DNA from: Comamonadaceae bacterium
Lineage (GTDB): Bacteria > Pseudomonadota > Gammaproteobacteria > Burkholderiales > Burkholderiaceae_C
NCBI GenBank assembly: GCA_947455585.1
Contig: CANGOY010000091.1
Span: 1-7,321 of the forward strand
DNA: 7,321 nt
Direction of reading: 5' to 3'
Every line of letters begins with the position of its first letter. Position 1 is the stretch's first letter. The position numbers and the translations under genes are program-made. Of this stretch, positions 5,495-7,321 are shown piece by piece. Below the pieces are notes generated by a model that saw only the letters and a list, made by a program, of their open reading frames with translations, did no database searches and was not told the origin of the DNA.

Positions 5495-6688
5495 TTAACC
5501 CGCAGCGCGCTTAGTCAAAATCTCGAACGCAGGCAAGGTCTTGCCTTCCAGCACTTCCAAGAAAGCGCCGCCGCCTGTAGAGATGTAGCCCACTTGTTTT
5601 TCGATGCCGTACTTGGCAATCGCTGCCAAGGTGTCGCCGCCGCCTGCAATGCTGAAGGCGCTTGATTCGGCAATGGCGTGCGCGATGGTCTTTGTGCCGT
5701 TCTCGAACGCTGCAAATTCAAACACGCCCACAGGGCCGTTCCACACAATCGTGCCAGCCTTCATCAACTGCGCGGCCAACTTAGCTGCGGTCTCTGGGCC
5801 GATGTCCAAAATCATGTCGTCGTCATCCACGTCGGTGGCTTGCTTCACGGTAGCCACAGCGTCAGCGGCGAAGGTTTTGGCCGTCACCACATCGGTGGGG
5901 ATTGGGACTTCTGCGCCGCGTGCTTTCATGATGTCGATCACGGCTTTGGCTTCGCCCACCAAGTCGTGCTCGGCCAAACTCTTGCCGATGTTCAGGCCAG
6001 CGGCCAGCATGAAGGTGTTGGCAATGCCGCCACCCACGATGAGTTGGTCCACGTTGTTGGCCAAGCTCTTCAAAATGGTCAGCTTGGTAGACACCTTGCT
6101 GCCCGCCACGATGGCGGCCAATGGGCGTTTGGGGTTGGCCAAGGCCTTGGTGATGGCGTCAATCTCTGCCGCCAACAACGGGCCTGCACAGGCCACTGGC
6201 GCGTATTGCGCGATGCCGTAGGTGGTGCCTTCGACGCGGTGCGATGTACCAAAGGCGTCGTGCACAAAAATGTCGCACAGAGCGCCCAGCTTGCGGGCCA
6301 GTTCGTCGTTGTTCTTTTTCTCGCCTTTGTTCACGCGGCAGTTTTCCAGCAGCACCACTTGGCCTGGCTCAACCTTCACGCCGTCCACCCAATTGGCCAC
6401 CAGCGGCACATCGCGGCCCAGCAGCTCGCCCAAGCATTTGGCCACAGGCGCCAAAGAATCTGCAAGCTTGAACTCGCCTTCGGTGGGGCGACCCAGGTGG
6501 GACGTGACCATCACAGCCGCACCGGCTTTGAGCGCCATTTCGATGGCGGGCACAGAGGCGCGCACACGTGTGTCTTCGGTGATGTTGCCTGTGTCATCTT
6601 GCGGCACGTTGAGGTCGGCGCGGATGAAAACACGTTTGCCTTTGGCCGAGCCGTTAGCGCACAAATCAGAGAAGCGGATGACGTTCAT
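5495..6688 (-). CDS. pgk: Phosphoglycerate kinase
   Basis: This cytoplasmic monomeric enzyme transfers phosphate between 1,3-bisphosphoglycerate and ADP, giving 3-phosphoglycerate and ATP, and works in reverse in gluconeogenesis. The 397 residues are full length. The N-terminal domain has VFIRADLNVPQ (20-30), SHLGRP (63-68), ENCRVNKGEKKN (115-126) and FVHDAFGTSHR (141-151). The C-terminal nucleotide domain has AGSKVSTK (185-192), GGGIANTF (209-216), DIGPETAA (295-302), IVWNGPVGVFE (314-324), GGGDTLAA (349-356) and STGGGAFLEVLEGK (370-383). The ATG at 6688 fits the family N-terminus (MNVIRFSDL), yet no Shine-Dalgarno precedes it. The upstream bases are T-rich and include a perfect inverted repeat. 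It is convergent with the small exported-protein gene and is separated from pyk by the two plus-strand genes. Confidence 0.97.
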   Translation of the reverse strand: MNVIRFSDLCANGSAKGKRVFIRADLNVPQDDTGNITEDTRVRASVPAIEMALKAGAAVMVTSHLGRPTEGEFKLADSLAPVAKCLGELLGRDVPLVANWVDGVKVEPGQVVLLENCRVNKGEKKNNDELARKLGALCDIFVHDAFGTSHRVEGTTYGIAQYAPVACAGPLLAAEIDAITKALANPKRPLAAIVAGSKVSTKLTILKSLANNVDQLIVGGGIANTFMLAAGLNIGKSLAEHDLVGEAKAVIDIMKARGAEVPIPTDVVTAKTFAADAVATVKQATDVDDDDMILDIGPETAAKLAAQLMKAGTIVWNGPVGVFEFAAFENGTKTIAHAIAESSAFSIAGGGDTLAAIAKYGIEKQVGYISTGGGAFLEVLEGKTLPAFEILTKRAAG

Positions 6689-6695
6689 GGATGTA

Positions 6696-6726
6696 AGCGG
6701 TAAAAGTAAAAACTACCGCTATTCTA
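6696..6726 (-). promoter_or_regulatory. Inverted repeat and -10-like hexamer at the pgk 5' end
   Basis: Perfect 7-bp arms AGCGGTA (6696-6702) and TACCGCT (6714-6720) flank an 11-base A-rich spacer, ending 7 bases upstream of the pgk ATG. Directly upstream on the minus strand is TAGAAT (6726-6721), five of six to TATAAT. The predicted start near 6714 would fall in the repeat, which would suit an operator. If transcription begins further upstream, the repeat would instead form a leader hairpin. No convincing -35 is present; TTGGCG is only 14 bases from the -10. Confidence 0.45.
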
Positions 6727-6741
6727 AAAGTTCAGCCTTGC

Positions 6742-6752
6742 GCCAAATTGGC
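6742..6752. repeat. Short palindrome GCCAA-A-TTGGC upstream of pgk
   Basis: Perfect 5-bp arms surround one central A in the 78-base gap between the dehydrogenase stop and pgk, at the place where a -35 or activator site would lie relative to the TAGAAT hexamer. No T-run follows it on either strand, so it is not a terminator for the dehydrogenase. It is short enough to be chance. Confidence 0.3.
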
Positions 6753-6766
6753 AACGACTGACTGGC

Positions 6767-7321
6767 TTACCCGCGCCCCACAAACGGCATCTTGGTCGCC
6801 ATCACCGTCATGAACAGCACATTGGCCGACAGCGGCAAACGCGCCATGGCCATGAAGCTGTCCACCACGCCCTGCATGTCCATGCGGGCTTCGGGCTTGA
6901 CGCTACCGTCGGCCTGCAAAGCGCCAGCGGCGAACTTCTCGGTCATGTCGCTGGCCACGTTGCCAATGTCAATCTGGCCCACCGCAATGTCAAACGCACG
7001 GCCATCGAGCGCAGCCGCTTTGGTCATGCCCGTGATGGCGTGCTTGGTCGCCGTGTAGGCAATCGAGCCTGGGCGCGGCGCGTGCGCCGAAATCGACCCA
7101 TTGTTGATGATGCGACCGCCCTGTGGGCTTTGCGCTTTCATCAACTTGAACGCGTGCGAGAGGCAATAAAACGCGCCATTGAAATTCACATCCACCGAAC
7201 GGCGCCAGTCTTCACCCGTCAAATCACCGGGCATGGTGGCGGGCAAGAAGATACCGGCGTTGTTGAACAGCAAATCCAAGCGGCCATAGTTCACGCGCAC
7301 CTGCTCAAACAGTTTGGCCAC
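6767..7321 (-). CDS. Short-chain dehydrogenase/reductase, N-terminus outside window
   Basis: This is the C-terminal part (about 185 residues) of a classical NAD(P)-dependent short-chain dehydrogenase. Position numbers count from the window edge. Visible motifs are NNAG (20-23), DVNFNGAF with Asn46 of the catalytic tetrad, NNGSIS with the catalytic Ser76, and YTATK with Tyr89 and Lys93. The Ser-Tyr spacing of 13 is normal. The Rossmann TGxxxGxG motif is missing because the gene runs off the window, not because it is broken. The codon at the edge is GTG but should not be taken as the start. The loop after the active site reads GQIDIGNVASDM instead of the common PG-containing form, and the C-terminus is MTVMATKMPFVGRG. 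The substrate is not predictable. The stop lies 78 bases upstream of pgk on the same strand. Confidence 0.9.
   Translation of the reverse strand: MAKLFEQVRVNYGRLDLLFNNAGIFLPATMPGDLTGEDWRRSVDVNFNGAFYCLSHAFKLMKAQSPQGGRIINNGSISAHAPRPGSIAYTATKHAITGMTKAAALDGRAFDIAVGQIDIGNVASDMTEKFAAGALQADGSVKPEARMDMQGVVDSFMAMARLPLSANVLFMTVMATKMPFVGRG

Noticed and set aside
5678..6703. 341-codon plus-strand open frame antisense to pgk
   Set aside because: Same register effect as over fba. The His/Gln/Val-rich translation is typical of an antisense shadow.
6767..7321. Dehydrogenase as a complete protein starting with GTG at the window edge
   Set aside because: Classical short-chain dehydrogenases have about 90 residues including TGxxxGxG before NNAG. 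Here NNAG is at residue 20, so the gene is cut by the window.

Overview
The window reads as ordinary core-metabolism chromosome from a betaproteobacterium. Protein sequences and layout resemble Burkholderiales, most likely Comamonadaceae. This rests on familiarity with the pyk, fba, pgk and purC families, not on any search. Base composition is moderately GC-rich and codons such as TTA, CTA and TCA are rare. I see no mobile elements, tRNAs, rRNAs or CRISPR arrays.

Layout, left to right. Bases 1-180 hold the last 59 codons of an unrecognised plus-strand gene. Its stop codon directly abuts the stop of purC. On the minus strand, pyk (2285-3718), fba (1090-2154) and purC (181-1086) run in the same direction and probably form one transcription unit. 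fba and purC are 3 bases apart; pyk and fba are separated by 130 bases that contain a hairpin and a palindrome. A 237-base divergent intergenic region (3719-3955) then separates pyk from a plus-strand DesA-like membrane fatty-acid desaturase (3956-5041). A strong intrinsic terminator (5056-5093) follows the desaturase. Next comes a small exported protein resembling the surface-adhesin E family (5112-5483). pgk (5495-6688, minus) meets it tail to tail. Upstream of pgk on the same strand is the 3' part of a short-chain dehydrogenase gene (6767-7321) that is cut by the window edge.

Functionally, fba, pgk and pyk encode three enzymes of glycolysis/gluconeogenesis and purC encodes a step of de novo purine synthesis. 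The two plus-strand genes, one for O2-dependent membrane lipid desaturation and one for a small exported protein, sit as an opposite-strand pair between pgk and pyk.

The most interesting signals are regulatory. A near-consensus FNR/Anr box (TTGAT-N4-ATCAG) lies about 41 bases upstream of the desaturase start, with a -10-like hexamer at class II spacing. The pgk start has no Shine-Dalgarno and is preceded by a perfect inverted repeat. The fba leader can form a hairpin whose two imperfect pairs are G-U wobbles only in the minus-strand RNA. I found no convincing evidence of an undescribed multi-gene system here.
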